Source: Candidatus Binatia bacterium (GTDB taxonomy: Bacteria; Desulfobacterota; Binatia; Bin18). Taken from it: a DNA stretch of 64,000 nt. The translations under genes and the position numbers were made by a program. This document shows positions 33,581 to 42,490 of this stretch, in pieces. Under the pieces are notes generated by a model. The model was not told where the DNA came from. It did not search any database and worked only from the letters and a program-made list of their open reading frames with translations. Location: assembly GCA_022826945.1 (NCBI GenBank), contig JAJDTY010000064.1, positions 1 through 64,000 of the forward strand. Reading direction: 5' to 3'. Positions within the stretch are counted from its first letter, which is position 1. Each line of letters starts with the position of its first letter.

Positions 33581-34594
33581 CTATAAGAAGTGCGGCATGA
33601 GGTGAGCCTTGACCGCGTCCAGGGTGGCCGCGGGTCGGATGCCCGGCACCTCGAACGCGACCGGATTGGTGAGGCCGGCGTCGACTAGGGCGGCCAGCTT
33701 ACGACGGCAGTGCTCCGGGTCGCCGGCAATCGCAAAGGTATCGATCATCCGGTCCGTTACCAGATCGACGGCCAAGTCGCCTGTGGCAAATCGTTCGCCG
33801 AAACGCTGCACGTCGCTGGCGGCAAGGCCAGGACAGGAGAAGAGTGGATGCTCCGGCTGGCCGCTCAACAGTCCGATCCAGGTAGCCAGAAAGGGCTTGA
33901 CGGCCTCACGGGCGGCAGCCGCGTCTTCGGCAACGGCAATCGTCAGCAGGCCGCCGACCTCAAAGTCCGCCCAGGCTTTGCCCGCGGCGTTCGCTCCCCG
34001 TCTGAGACACTCCACCGCGTAGCGCACATAGGCCGGGCTCAGCAGTACGGCCAGCAGGGCCCCGTCGGCAATCTGACCGGCCAGGGTCAGGTTCTGTGGG
34101 CCCAGCACCCCCAGGTGGATCGGCACGTCCGGCCGGGGGGGCTGAAAATTGAAGCGGGCGGACGTGGTCTGGAATACCTGTCCGGTATGCGTCACTTCCT
34201 CACCCCGAAAGAGCGCCCGGATAATCTCCGCGCCTTCCCGCATTGAGGTGGCCGGTTTGGTGTACGGAATCCCGAGTAGGCCCTCAATCCAGGGGGCGAC
34301 GCTGGCGCCCAGACCCAACACCGCGCGTCCGTCGGATATTTCTTCCAGAGAACCCAACTCCATCGCCGTCAGTACGGGGTGGCGCGTATAGGGGTTGAGC
34401 ACACCGATGCCGATACGGAGCGAAGTCGTGCACGCCGCGATGGCGCTGGCCAAGCTGAACGCCCCGCGGTGTACATAATCTTCCGGCACCCAATAGGTCC
34501 CAAAGCCGTCGGCTTCGGACTGCCGGGCCGTTGCCATACATTCCCGGGCCGTCAGATGCTGGAAGCTCACGCCAAATTCCTTCACCTGTCCCAT
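33581..34594 (-). CDS. LLM class F420-dependent oxidoreductase (methylene-H4MPT reductase-like)
   Basis: A 337-residue luciferase-like protein with the compact pattern of F420-dependent Mer-like enzymes: YWVPEDYVHRGAFSLASAIAA, LRIGIGVLNPYTRHPVLTAME, GRAVLGLGASVAPWIEGLLG and PIHLGVLGPQNLTLAGQIADG. The GxGV..PYTRHP segment contains the nonprolyl cis-peptide region usual in F420 members. Substrate is unknown. The ATG at 34594 follows GAGAGG. It is 44 bases downstream of a cupin gene in the same direction, probably in one transcript. Confidence 0.9.
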   Translation of the reverse strand: MGQVKEFGVSFQHLTARECMATARQSEADGFGTYWVPEDYVHRGAFSLASAIAACTTSLRIGIGVLNPYTRHPVLTAMELGSLEEISDGRAVLGLGASVAPWIEGLLGIPYTKPATSMREGAEIIRALFRGEEVTHTGQVFQTTSARFNFQPPRPDVPIHLGVLGPQNLTLAGQIADGALLAVLLSPAYVRYAVECLRRGANAAGKAWADFEVGGLLTIAVAEDAAAAREAVKPFLATWIGLLSGQPEHPLFSCPGLAASDVQRFGERFATGDLAVDLVTDRMIDTFAIAGDPEHCRRKLAALVDAGLTNPVAFEVPGIRPAATLDAVKAHLMPHFL

Positions 34595-34638
34595 CGCAAC
34601 CTCTCAGTGTGATTGTGAGACGGGTTGTGAAACCCTTT

Positions 34639-35100
34639 TTACCGTGCGTTTTTCTGCTCTTCGTAGGCGCTGGCAAAATCCTCCAGGCCGAGTGTCACAT
34701 TGACCTTGAGGTCGTCGTCCAGCCCTTCGAATAACACGCCGTCCTTGCCCCGCGCACTGTAAAAAACAACCCCGCCGCCGTCACCGGCGCCTTCGCGATG
34801 CGGGTCGCCCGGCGGGCTGGCAGTGTAGCTGCCCACGGGACGAATCTCCATGAGCGAACCGTCGGGCTCATACAGCCGGTGCTCGCCCTGAACGACAAAG
34901 GTGTTGGTGAGGGCCAGATGCCGGTGGAGGAATATCTGCTCGTGGGCCGGGAATTTGAGCATGAAATCAACGATGAGCTTTTCACGATCAACGTCGAGCA
35001 TGGCAAACACAAAATGCTCGAAATCTCCTAATCTGTACCAGCGCACTTGGCGATCATCGAAGGTATATCGCAGTGTCTCAGCCGTGTGAGTGGTGGTCAT
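34639..35100 (-). CDS. Cupin-fold protein (ChrR-like)
   Basis: A 153-residue small barrel. QIFLHRHLALTNTFVVQGEHRLYEPDG resembles the first cupin motif, with two metal-binding histidines and a glutamate region, and GSYTASPPGDPHREGAGDGG the second, with another histidine. This resembles acetylacetone dioxygenase-like and ChrR-type cupins. It could be a metal-dependent dioxygenase or a ligand sensor. The ATG follows GAGAGGGAGGG at somewhat long spacing. It lies between a crotonase and an F420 LLM, all in one direction. Confidence 0.78.
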   Translation of the reverse strand: MTTTHTAETLRYTFDDRQVRWYRLGDFEHFVFAMLDVDREKLIVDFMLKFPAHEQIFLHRHLALTNTFVVQGEHRLYEPDGSLMEIRPVGSYTASPPGDPHREGAGDGGGVVFYSARGKDGVLFEGLDDDLKVNVTLGLEDFASAYEEQKNAR

Positions 35101-35158
35101 ATCGTGTGCCCTCCCTCTCGTCGGTTGGTGTTGTTAGCCGTTTTTGCGATACGGGGCG

Positions 35159-35968
35159 TTAGGCGCTGCCGATGTCGCTGTAATCCCCGTGTCGCCCCTT
35201 GCCGCTGTTAAACCGCATGGCACCCGCGAGACCTTCTGTCTCAACGATATCGACGCTGTTTTCCCACTCGGTCCGCAGGGCCTCTGCGACAGGTAAGCCA
35301 TGCTGCCGGTAGACCGAGCGGCGATCCGCGCGCACGCAGCCCTGCGGGAAACGAGCAATCTCCCGGGCGAGCGCCTCGGCCGCCTCACGCGAGCGACCAT
35401 CAGCAACCACCTGCTCACAGGCACCGATGCGGAGGCACTCCTCGGCTGGCACTTTCCGACCAGTCAGGATGATTTCGAGGGCACGGCCCTGTCCGACCAG
35501 TCGCGGCAGGCGTACCGTACCACCGTCGATCAACGGCACTCCCCAGCGCCGACAGTAGACACCAAAGTAGGCGCTCTGCTCCATCACGCGGATATCGCAC
35601 CACAACGCCAGCTCGAAGCCGCCCGCGACGGCCGGGCCCGCGACGGCGGCAATCACTGGTTTCGACAGCTCAAGCCGGGTCGGTCCCATAGCGCCACGCG
35701 GTGGTTTGCCGCCGTCTTTTGGAAAGTCGAGTTCCCGGAGCGGGTTGGCGTGCCCTTGGAGCACACTCGCGTATTTCAGATCCCAGCCGGCGCAGAACGC
35801 GCCGCCTTCACCCCAGAGAACGGCCACACTGGCCCCCGGGTCAGCCTCGAAACGCTCGAAGGCCGCCACCAACGCCTCCGCGCTGTCGGGGTCCATGGCG
35901 TTGCGCGCCTCAGAGCGGCTGTGAATGACGGTCGTCACGGCACCATTTTTTTCAATGCGCACGGTCAT
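35159..35968 (-). CDS. Enoyl-CoA hydratase/isomerase (crotonase) family protein
   Basis: A 269-residue crotonase. The oxyanion hole is formed by AFCAGWDLKYAS and VAGPAVAGGFELALWCDIRV. The first catalytic-glutamate position is occupied in GGFELALWCD, and GVYCRRWGVPLIDGGTVRLPRLVG gives the usual C-terminal part. Activity could be hydration, isomerisation or thioester hydrolysis. The ATG at 35968 has AGGAG six bases ahead; an in-frame GTG one codon earlier is less likely. It is the first gene of a likely three-gene transcript (crotonase, cupin, LLM). Confidence 0.9.
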   Translation of the reverse strand: MTVRIEKNGAVTTVIHSRSEARNAMDPDSAEALVAAFERFEADPGASVAVLWGEGGAFCAGWDLKYASVLQGHANPLRELDFPKDGGKPPRGAMGPTRLELSKPVIAAVAGPAVAGGFELALWCDIRVMEQSAYFGVYCRRWGVPLIDGGTVRLPRLVGQGRALEIILTGRKVPAEECLRIGACEQVVADGRSREAAEALAREIARFPQGCVRADRRSVYRQHGLPVAEALRTEWENSVDIVETEGLAGAMRFNSGKGRHGDYSDIGSA

Positions 35969-36218
35969 CACTATCTCCTTCGTCGTTCAGGTTTGCCAGG
36001 CCTGTATACTATGTTGCGTTTCTTGTAAGCCGGGACGGGAATTCCCATCGAAGCCTCCGTCGGTCGGGTCGGGCCACGCTGAGCGGGTCCTTTTTGTACG
36101 GTTCGCTCCGGTTGCTGTCAACAAAGGCCCCCGCGAGCGTTGCCACGCTCTTGCCGCCCTCGCCTCTCGCCGGGTATCGTGCCCTCGGCCCAGCATCGGC
36201 CCGCTCGGAACATGACCC

Positions 36219-37604
36219 ATGCCACGCTACGTCCTCCAGCCCTCGGTTCTTATCGCCAGTGCCAGCGCCGTGCTGGTCTCGCTCGATACGTCCGTGAATA
36301 TCGCCTTCCCGGCGATTACAGCCACCTTTGGTCTGGACGTCACGGCCATGCAGTGGGTTGTGGTCAGCTATGTCCTGACCTATGCCAGCCTGCTGCTCGG
36401 CTGCGGCAAGGTCGCCGATGTATGGGGTCACAGCCGCGTCCTGAGCTGGGGTCTGGTCGCCAGCGCCGTCGCCCTGCTGCTGTGCGGCCTGGCACCCACC
36501 TTCCCCCTGCTGCTCGGGGCCCGGGTTGTGCAGGGCATCGCCGTAGCCCTCGTTTTTGCCGCAGCCCCGGCGCTGGCCACGCTGTCGGTCCCGCCACCCG
36601 CCCGAGGTCGCGTCCTCGGAATTTTTCAGATGAGTGCAGCGGTCGGCTTTGCCTTGGGTCCCCTCGCCGGTGGCCTCTTGGTCAGCAGCTTTGGCTGGCG
36701 CGCGGTGTATCTGTTTCGGGTCGTGCCGGCCCTGGTGCTGGGCTGGTGGGCGTGTAGACAGACTCAGGCAGCCATCAAGCAGACCGCCCGGCCCCCCTTT
36801 GACGCCCTCGGCATACTCAGCCTAGCGGGCGGTATCGCCGGATTTCTGCTGGCCATGAGTCGGGGCCAGACCGCCGGCTGGCATTCACCCCTCGTCCTGG
36901 CCCTGCTGGGGCTCTCCGGCCTGAGCTTTGCCCTGTTTGTGAAAGTCGAAAACACGGCCAACACCCCGGTCGTGGACCTCAGCCTGTTCCGCCAGCCGGC
37001 CTTTACGCTGGCCAACGCCCTGAATGTGCTGGCGAACGGCGCCATGTTTGCGATTTGGCTCCTCGTCCCCCACTATACCGTGCAAGTTCTCGGGCATCCC
37101 GCAGCCACCGCCGGGCTGGTGTTGGTCGCCACTCCCCTGGCTACCGCCCTGGTGGCTCCACTGGCGGGCGCGCTCACAGACCGGATAGGGACTAGGCTGC
37201 TGAGTTCTGTGGGACTCGGCCTCGAGGCCTGTGGGCTGTGGCTGATGAGCACGCTATCTGGCGATACCGCTACCCTGCCGGCCGTGTTGACGCTCGGCCT
37301 GGTTGGGGCGGGTGTCGGGCTCTTCCAGGTGCCCAATATGAGCTTTGTGATGGGGGCAATTCCCCGTGACCAGCAGGGGGTCGCGGGCGGGATGAGCCAG
37401 ATGATGCGGACGCTGGGCGTCGTCCTCGGCGTGACCGGCGCCAGTACGCTGTTTGCCAGCCGCAAGCTCGTGTATGAGGCCGCTGGCTCCAGAGCGTATG
37501 CAGACCCGTTTATGCCGGCCTTCCAGGACGTGTTCCTGGTCTGCGCAGGGGTCTGTTTGTGTGCGAGCGTGCTGTCCGTGCTCCGCCGGGGAACGGCAGG
37601 CTGA
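36219..37604 (+). CDS. MFS transporter, DHA2/EmrB-QacA-type drug exporter
   Basis: A 461-residue membrane protein with about 13-14 predicted transmembrane helices. VSLDTSVNIAFPAITATFG in helix 1 is motif D of the 14-helix DHA2 exporters, and GCGKVADVWGHSRVL is motif A. VLGIFQMSAAVGFALGPLAGGLL is the export-specific motif C, with GPxxGG. It would expel hydrophobic or aromatic compounds by proton antiport in the inner membrane. No TetR or MarR gene is adjacent. The 250-base gap upstream (35969-36218), shared with the divergent crotonase gene, shows no clear motif. Confidence 0.9.
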   Translation: MPRYVLQPSVLIASASAVLVSLDTSVNIAFPAITATFGLDVTAMQWVVVSYVLTYASLLLGCGKVADVWGHSRVLSWGLVASAVALLLCGLAPTFPLLLGARVVQGIAVALVFAAAPALATLSVPPPARGRVLGIFQMSAAVGFALGPLAGGLLVSSFGWRAVYLFRVVPALVLGWWACRQTQAAIKQTARPPFDALGILSLAGGIAGFLLAMSRGQTAGWHSPLVLALLGLSGLSFALFVKVENTANTPVVDLSLFRQPAFTLANALNVLANGAMFAIWLLVPHYTVQVLGHPAATAGLVLVATPLATALVAPLAGALTDRIGTRLLSSVGLGLEACGLWLMSTLSGDTATLPAVLTLGLVGAGVGLFQVPNMSFVMGAIPRDQQGVAGGMSQMMRTLGVVLGVTGASTLFASRKLVYEAAGSRAYADPFMPAFQDVFLVCAGVCLCASVLSVLRRGTAG

Positions 37605-37782
37605 GCGCGAGCCGGGCCGCTCCCGGATGATCCGTGCCCGAGAGCTACGAGTGAGCCGAGCCGTGGTGGGATCGTCCCCCCCACTCTCCTCGGCATCAGG
37701 GGCGGTTGGAGCCCGTCACCTCACCGGCCAAAGCCTGGGTGTGACCCCAGGGTGGATGTGGTCGGATCGCGGCTTGCCGCTC

Positions 37783-38670
37783 TCAATTCTGTCTCGTTGT
37801 TTGCGCGGCTGCCATCAATTGCTCGATCATGGCATTCACATCATACTTGTCATCGCCTTCGTTATATGGCGCTTGGCCATCAAACGCGGCCAGAATCTCA
37901 GCCGACCGCTCCTCGACGCTTTTTCGGACATGAGAATGCGTGACAATATAGAAATCGCCTCGCTCAACACCGGCAACGGCCTGACGGCCGATCTCACGAA
38001 CGTCCATGCCGGCTGCCATTAAGAGTTGGGCCTGGGGTGAGCCGTCCTCCGGGCCGCCAAACGCTTCGGGCCGATTTCGCGTCGCATTCCACAGGTCTGT
38101 TTTGACAATCCCCGGACAGAGAATGCTCACGCTGATATTGTCAGGCACCTCTCGGCGCAGCACATCGGACAGGGCCAGGACGGCATGTTTCGTTGCGGTG
38201 TAGAAACCGGCCTGTACGTGCGGCACCCCCAGGCTATGCTCCGAGCCCGTGTTGATAATATGCGCTGGCGTACCCTGGTTCCGGAAGCGTTGTCCAAAAA
38301 CTTTGCAGCCGTACCAGACCCCAAATACATTGACGTTAAAGAGCCAGTACAGCTCACTCGCGGTGGTGTCTAAAAGCGAACCGCCGCCGACTACGCCGGC
38401 ATTATTAAAAAGTAGGTCCACATGCTCGAAGTGCGACCAGGCCCGCTCGGCAAGCTTTTCTACCAAACTCAGGTCCGATACGTCGCATTGCACCGCCAGC
38501 GTCTGGACCCCGCCCTGGGCGATCTCCTGGGCGGTCTCTTCTGCCCTGGCTTGCTCGATGTCTGCCACGACCACGTGCGTGCCTTTTTCGGCCAGGGCCA
38601 AACCAATGTTCTTGCCAATCCCACTCGCACCACCCGTGACAACCGCAACTTTGTCTTTCAAATCTTGCAT
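37783..38670 (-). CDS. SDR family oxidoreductase
   Basis: A 295-residue classical SDR. TGGASGIG is at 12-19, NNAGVVGGGS near 88, the catalytic serine is in INTGSEHSLG, and YTATK gives Tyr and Lys. The long C-terminal part (SAEILAAFDGQAPYNEGDDKYDVNAMIEQLM) exceeds the usual 250 residues, as in SDRs acting on bulky or membrane-derived substrates. VVVADIEQ suggests NAD. It is the last gene of the leftward P450 cluster and follows the Rieske fragment by 12 bases. Confidence 0.91.
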   Translation of the reverse strand: MQDLKDKVAVVTGGASGIGKNIGLALAEKGTHVVVADIEQARAEETAQEIAQGGVQTLAVQCDVSDLSLVEKLAERAWSHFEHVDLLFNNAGVVGGGSLLDTTASELYWLFNVNVFGVWYGCKVFGQRFRNQGTPAHIINTGSEHSLGVPHVQAGFYTATKHAVLALSDVLRREVPDNISVSILCPGIVKTDLWNATRNRPEAFGGPEDGSPQAQLLMAAGMDVREIGRQAVAGVERGDFYIVTHSHVRKSVEERSAEILAAFDGQAPYNEGDDKYDVNAMIEQLMAAAQTTRQN

Positions 38671-38682
38671 GGCGTTCTCTCT

Positions 38683-38994
38683 TTACTCCGCCTCTACCCA
38701 GCGGTTGTACAGTTGATGAAAATGGCGAAGTTTGGTTTCTGCATAGCTGGCAAAGGTCACGTAGCCCGGCTTTTTTGCCGCCTCTAGTCCGCGCTGGACT
38801 TTGGGCAAGTTATAGACATCCTGATTAAAAACGCGAGCGAGCATGCCGAGTTCTTGCGCTTCCGTCCAATCATCATCTGGGCCAAGCCAATGGATAGGAG
38901 CGGCGGCTGATCGTTCACCTGGCGGGTACGGAGCCAAATACATACACTCCATGATCGACATCCGATGGTCATCATCGTATGGGCGACGGACAAG
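38683..38994 (-). pseudogene. C-terminal fragment of a Rieske aromatic-ring hydroxylase alpha subunit
   Basis: About 103 codons match only the end of Rieske ring-hydroxylating oxygenase alpha subunits: PYDDDHRMSIMECMYLAPYP, then APIHWLGPDDDW, LGMLARVFNQDVYNLPKVQRG and ETKLRHFHQLYNR. The Rieske domain and iron site (about 280 N-terminal residues) are absent. The homology starts within ten bases of the P450 stop codon at 39000, so a deletion has joined the two genes. An ATG at 38961 could still permit a 92-residue peptide, but without an active site. Confidence 0.85.
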
Positions 38995-38999
38995 CCGGC

Positions 39000-40238
39000 T
39001 TAGGCTGCGGCCGCCTGATCGAATTCGAGATGCAAGGCTTTGAGTCCTCTGAGGATAAAACTTGGGGTGTGCAGATAGTCGTTTTTATCCTCAGCCAGAC
39101 GAATGTTGTGGAGTCGGCCGAGCAGCGTTTCAAAAGCCACTTTCGCTTCGAGTCGTGCCAGTGCGGCCCCCAGGCAGTAATGAATCCCCGCACCAAAGGC
39201 GAGATGGTCTTTTGCGTTGGCCCGGCAGGCATCAAAGCCGTCAGCTTGAGGAAACTTTTCGTCATCACGGTTGCCTGATGCGTACATCAGGACTAGGCGT
39301 GAACCGGCCGGGATGGTCACTCCGCCTAACTCAGTATCAACCTTCGTCATGCGAAAGAGCCCCTGAACGGGCGATTCGGAACGCAGGGCTTCCTCCACAC
39401 AGTTCGGAATACGTGAGTGGTCAGCACCTACTGTGGCCAGCTGCTCTGGATTGTGGAGCAATAACAGCATCGCGCTCGCAATCAGACTCGTCGTCGTCTC
39501 ATTTCCAGCAACGAGTACCTGCTGCAAGATATTCAGCATCTCACCGGTATCGAGCGGCGTCTCTCCCTCGATTCGGGCGTTGATGAGGTCCGTCAGCATA
39601 TCATCTTGCGGAGCCGTACGTCGCTCATCGAGCTTGGCTGCAAAATAGCGCTGAAACTCGACCGTGCTCTTGGCACATGCAATCTCTCGTTCGGGGGTAA
39701 TCATACCACCCAGAGGTGCCACCGCATCATCAGACCAGCGTTTGAAGTGGGCTTGGTCGGCTGACGGTACTCCCAAGGCGTTGGCGATCACTGTCAGCGG
39801 AAGGGGAACCGCGAACTGGCTCACCAACTCGACCTGACCGTCAGCAATAAAGGCATCGACCAACTCGTTCGCAATCGTCCGAATACTCGGCTCAAGCAGG
39901 GCAACGCGGCGTGGCGTAAAAGCTTTATTGACGAGTCCCCGGTAGCGCCGGTGGGAGGGAGGATCGTTGGTGAGCAGCGTGTCCACGGGCAGCCATCCTT
40001 GAGAGAGGATTTCCATCACTTCTTTGGACGGCTCCTTTCTCACTCCCGGGCCGGTCTTGGAGGTGAACGTTTCTGTATCGAGCAGGACTTTTTCAATATC
40101 CTGGTATCTGCTGACAATGAAGAATCCGGCACCTGGGACCTGATAGACAGGGGCTTCCCGACGCATAGCTGCGTAGAACGGATAGGGACATTCTACGGTC
40201 TCAGGGGCGAGCGGGTTAAAGTCGGAGACTGAAGACAT
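39000..40238 (-). CDS. Cytochrome P450
   Basis: A 412-residue soluble bacterial P450. The heme loop FGAGIHYCLGAALAR places the ligand at C355; the I-helix has LVAGNETTTSLI, the ExxR motif is EEALRSESP and the PERF-like region is ADGFDACR. The N-terminus NPLAPETVECPYPFYAAMR lacks a membrane anchor, so it is a class I type needing ferredoxin and reductase, none of which is adjacent. I-helix Asn-Glu in place of the usual Asp/Glu-Thr context is a modest change. The gene belongs to the TetR-controlled cluster, downstream of the ester-cyclase-like gene by 50 bases. Confidence 0.93.
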   Translation of the reverse strand: MSSVSDFNPLAPETVECPYPFYAAMRREAPVYQVPGAGFFIVSRYQDIEKVLLDTETFTSKTGPGVRKEPSKEVMEILSQGWLPVDTLLTNDPPSHRRYRGLVNKAFTPRRVALLEPSIRTIANELVDAFIADGQVELVSQFAVPLPLTVIANALGVPSADQAHFKRWSDDAVAPLGGMITPEREIACAKSTVEFQRYFAAKLDERRTAPQDDMLTDLINARIEGETPLDTGEMLNILQQVLVAGNETTTSLIASAMLLLLHNPEQLATVGADHSRIPNCVEEALRSESPVQGLFRMTKVDTELGGVTIPAGSRLVLMYASGNRDDEKFPQADGFDACRANAKDHLAFGAGIHYCLGAALARLEAKVAFETLLGRLHNIRLAEDKNDYLHTPSFILRGLKALHLEFDQAAAA

Positions 40239-40288
40239 GTTACGATCCTCTTCTTCCTTGCCTCCTTACAGACAAGGCTGGTTCCTTC

Positions 40289-40708
40289 CTAGCGAACGCC
40301 GGGCAGTTTGATAACACCGAGCTGGAGATATAAGGTCAGATAGTCGCTCAGACCAGACTGTTCGGCTATTTTGCCATCCTTAATGCGACAAATTGTGACA
40401 TCGGTAAATTCAACCGACCTGCCGGTTGCCGCTAAATTCGGAAGTGGACCAGTATGAGTGCCGGTTATGGTTAGGCGAACAATGACGCGATCTCCAGCAG
40501 AGATCAGTTCGTCTATCCGCTCACGATAGTCCGGGAAAGCTTTACGAATCTCAAGCGCTAAATTTCTTGCACCCTCCAATCCGCTACCCCAGTTAGTCAT
40601 GGGGTAGTGAGCCTGGAAATCCTCGGTATAAAACTCACCCATGCGAGACACGTCTCCCTCGCTCCAGATCACTTGGCAGGCAGCTCTCACGAGTTCTTCG
40701 TTCGTCAT
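40289..40708 (-). CDS. SnoaL-like ester cyclase family protein
   Basis: A 139-residue SnoaL-like protein. The core ELVRAACQVIWSEGDVSRMGEFYTEDFQAHYP, then GARNLALEIRKAFPDYRERIDELISAGDRVIVRLTITG and a terminal GLSDYLTLYLQLG correspond to the NTF2-type cone of polyketide cyclases and limonene-epoxide-hydrolase-like folds. The catalytic pair (Asp and His) may be D in AFPDYRE and H in THTG. It overlaps the upstream gene by four bases (ATGA), so the two are translationally coupled. Confidence 0.9.
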   Translation of the reverse strand: MTNEELVRAACQVIWSEGDVSRMGEFYTEDFQAHYPMTNWGSGLEGARNLALEIRKAFPDYRERIDELISAGDRVIVRLTITGTHTGPLPNLAATGRSVEFTDVTICRIKDGKIAEQSGLSDYLTLYLQLGVIKLPGVR

Positions 40709-41154
40709 TGTGCTTCGTCGCCGTCCTGAATTTTAACCTCGACAAAAACCGCGCTGGTCCATTCCGCCCGCATATAGGTCCACGGGCGCAGTTTCCTGAA
40801 CCCCGCGCTGCTTCGCTCGGGATCATCGAGAATGGGAGTGGCCCAGCCTGTATACTCCACTCCCTGAATGAGCATCGTGACTTCCGCGCCGCCCACCAGA
40901 TGTTTCTCCCACCCGAAATCGCTTCCGATGTAGACCATATCTCCCTCGCGCAGGTAGTTCACCGGAAACGTTTTCATCTGCGCCGTCTCCCGGTCCTTCA
41001 TCGTGATGAGCATGGTGCGGCCACTGAACAGCGCGTGCTGCTCGGATTGCAGGATGATCGGCACCAGAGGATGATAGGCCGCGGCGAGTACGGAGAGGCC
41101 GGCTAATACGGAAATGATAGTGATCATGCGTTTTCTCACAATTGTTTGTTCCAT
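40705..41154 (-). CDS. Membrane-anchored split-barrel (nitroreductase/DUF385-like) protein
   Basis: A 149-residue protein with an N-terminal membrane helix (ITIISVLAGLSVLAAAYHPLVPII) followed by a beta-rich domain: FSGRTMLITMKDRETAQMKTFPVNYLREGDMVYIGSDFG, EKHLVGGAEVTMLIQGVEYTG and PERSSAGFRKL. The order resembles deazaflavin-dependent nitroreductase-type split barrels, which bind F420 or FMN. Function is not known. The start at 41154 avoids a long overlap with the P450 upstream, from which it is separated by 14 bases. The translational overlap with the SnoaL-like gene suggests a joint role in the cluster. Confidence 0.75.
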   Translation of the reverse strand: MEQTIVRKRMITIISVLAGLSVLAAAYHPLVPIILQSEQHALFSGRTMLITMKDRETAQMKTFPVNYLREGDMVYIGSDFGWEKHLVGGAEVTMLIQGVEYTGWATPILDDPERSSAGFRKLRPWTYMRAEWTSAVFVEVKIQDGDEAQ

Positions 41155-41168
41155 TTTCCTGTTGGAAT

Positions 41169-42422
41169 TTACGGAGTCGGACGAATACGGTAGCGAATCG
41201 GAACGTGCTTGGGACCGCCGACAAACGTGGTTGCTGTGTACTCGGGTTCTCCGTTCAGTGCAATCGAGTCGAGACGTGCCAACAACTCCTGAAAGAAGAC
41301 TTTCATTTCCATTCGGGCCAGATGCATCCCTAAACAAAAGTGGACCCCCAGCCCAAAAGCAAGATGGTCTGCCGCATTCTTGCGTCGAATATCGAAACGG
41401 TCTGACTCGGGGAAGACGGCCTCGTCACGATTGGCCGACAAATATGATAACAGCAGCACATCACCGGTCTGAATGGGCATACCGTTCAGCAGGTAGTCTT
41501 GTTGCGCGGTTCGGAGAAAATGACGCACCGGCGAGACCCAGCGGATCATCTCGTCAATCGCAGTGTCGAGGAGGCTTGGATCATCACGCAGCACACGGAA
41601 CTGGTCGGGATGCTGGAGTAATGCCGCCAGACCGCCGGCCAGCGAACTCGACGTGGTATCATGGCCCGCGGTCGCAATAATGATGTAATACCCAAGCGTC
41701 TGAAAGTCGCCCAAAGGCTCGCCATCGAGCGTCGCGTTGGCAATGGTCGAGGCGATATCATTCTGAGGCCGAGCGCGACGGTCGACAGTCATGTGGTTAA
41801 AGTATTGCATCATGTCACGCAGGGCAGAGATGACGGCTTTCTCCCGGTCACCACCGAAGTCCGGGTCTTCGCCGCTAAAGAGTTTTTGTGTCAGCGCCAG
41901 CATGAGCGGCTCGTCAGATTCAGGCACTCCGAGCACGCTCATAATCACCCGGAGCGGGTAATACAGAGCAATGTCCGTCGCAAAGTCACACTCCCCCTCG
42001 AATTCGAGCATGCGGTCGACAAACAGCCGGGCGAGGCGTTTGATTTCGACCTCAAGCGTTTGGCGCAAGTTGGCCGGCTTGAACCAATCATTGGTGATCC
42101 GTCGATAGGCTCGGTGCTCGGCACCGTCCATATGGATCAGAGTCTTGATAGCGGCACCCTGCGCCCGCGCGGCTTCAGCCGCGCCGCGTTCACGCAGGGT
42201 GGAGTTCATGGTGTTCCAGAAGATGTCGTTCCGACGCTCAATTTCGGTCACGTCAGCATGGCGAGTAATTGCCCAAAATGGGTCATAGCCTTCGGCATTG
42301 ACACGCAGGACCGGGCTCTCGCGTCTGAGCTGGGCAGCGCTCTCGTGCCAGACGTCAAGGTCGGCATACGCCTGGGGGTCAACAAAGATGCGGCCAATCT
42401 CGGGCTCACAGGCCAAACTCAT
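41169..42422 (-). CDS. Cytochrome P450
   Basis: A 417-residue P450 with heme loop FGLGVHFCLGMHLARME (C363), I-helix TAGHDTTSSSLAGG, ExxR in DEMIRWVSP and PERF-like SDRFDIRR. The N-terminal DPQAYADLDVWHESAAQLRR and H-M-D-G-x-E-H-R-A-Y motif (HMDGAEHRAYRRIT) recall steroid- or fatty-acid-related families such as CYP125/142/124, but the substrate cannot be assigned. It is soluble and has no adjacent redox partner. It lies 68 bases downstream of the first SDR in the TetR-controlled leftward cluster. Confidence 0.93.
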   Translation of the reverse strand: MSLACEPEIGRIFVDPQAYADLDVWHESAAQLRRESPVLRVNAEGYDPFWAITRHADVTEIERRNDIFWNTMNSTLRERGAAEAARAQGAAIKTLIHMDGAEHRAYRRITNDWFKPANLRQTLEVEIKRLARLFVDRMLEFEGECDFATDIALYYPLRVIMSVLGVPESDEPLMLALTQKLFSGEDPDFGGDREKAVISALRDMMQYFNHMTVDRRARPQNDIASTIANATLDGEPLGDFQTLGYYIIIATAGHDTTSSSLAGGLAALLQHPDQFRVLRDDPSLLDTAIDEMIRWVSPVRHFLRTAQQDYLLNGMPIQTGDVLLLSYLSANRDEAVFPESDRFDIRRKNAADHLAFGLGVHFCLGMHLARMEMKVFFQELLARLDSIALNGEPEYTATTFVGGPKHVPIRYRIRPTP

Positions 42423-42490
42423 ACAGGTCCTCCGTTAGGAACTAAAGGAGTAAACGTGTCCTCCATATAGATACTAGATGCTGGATACAT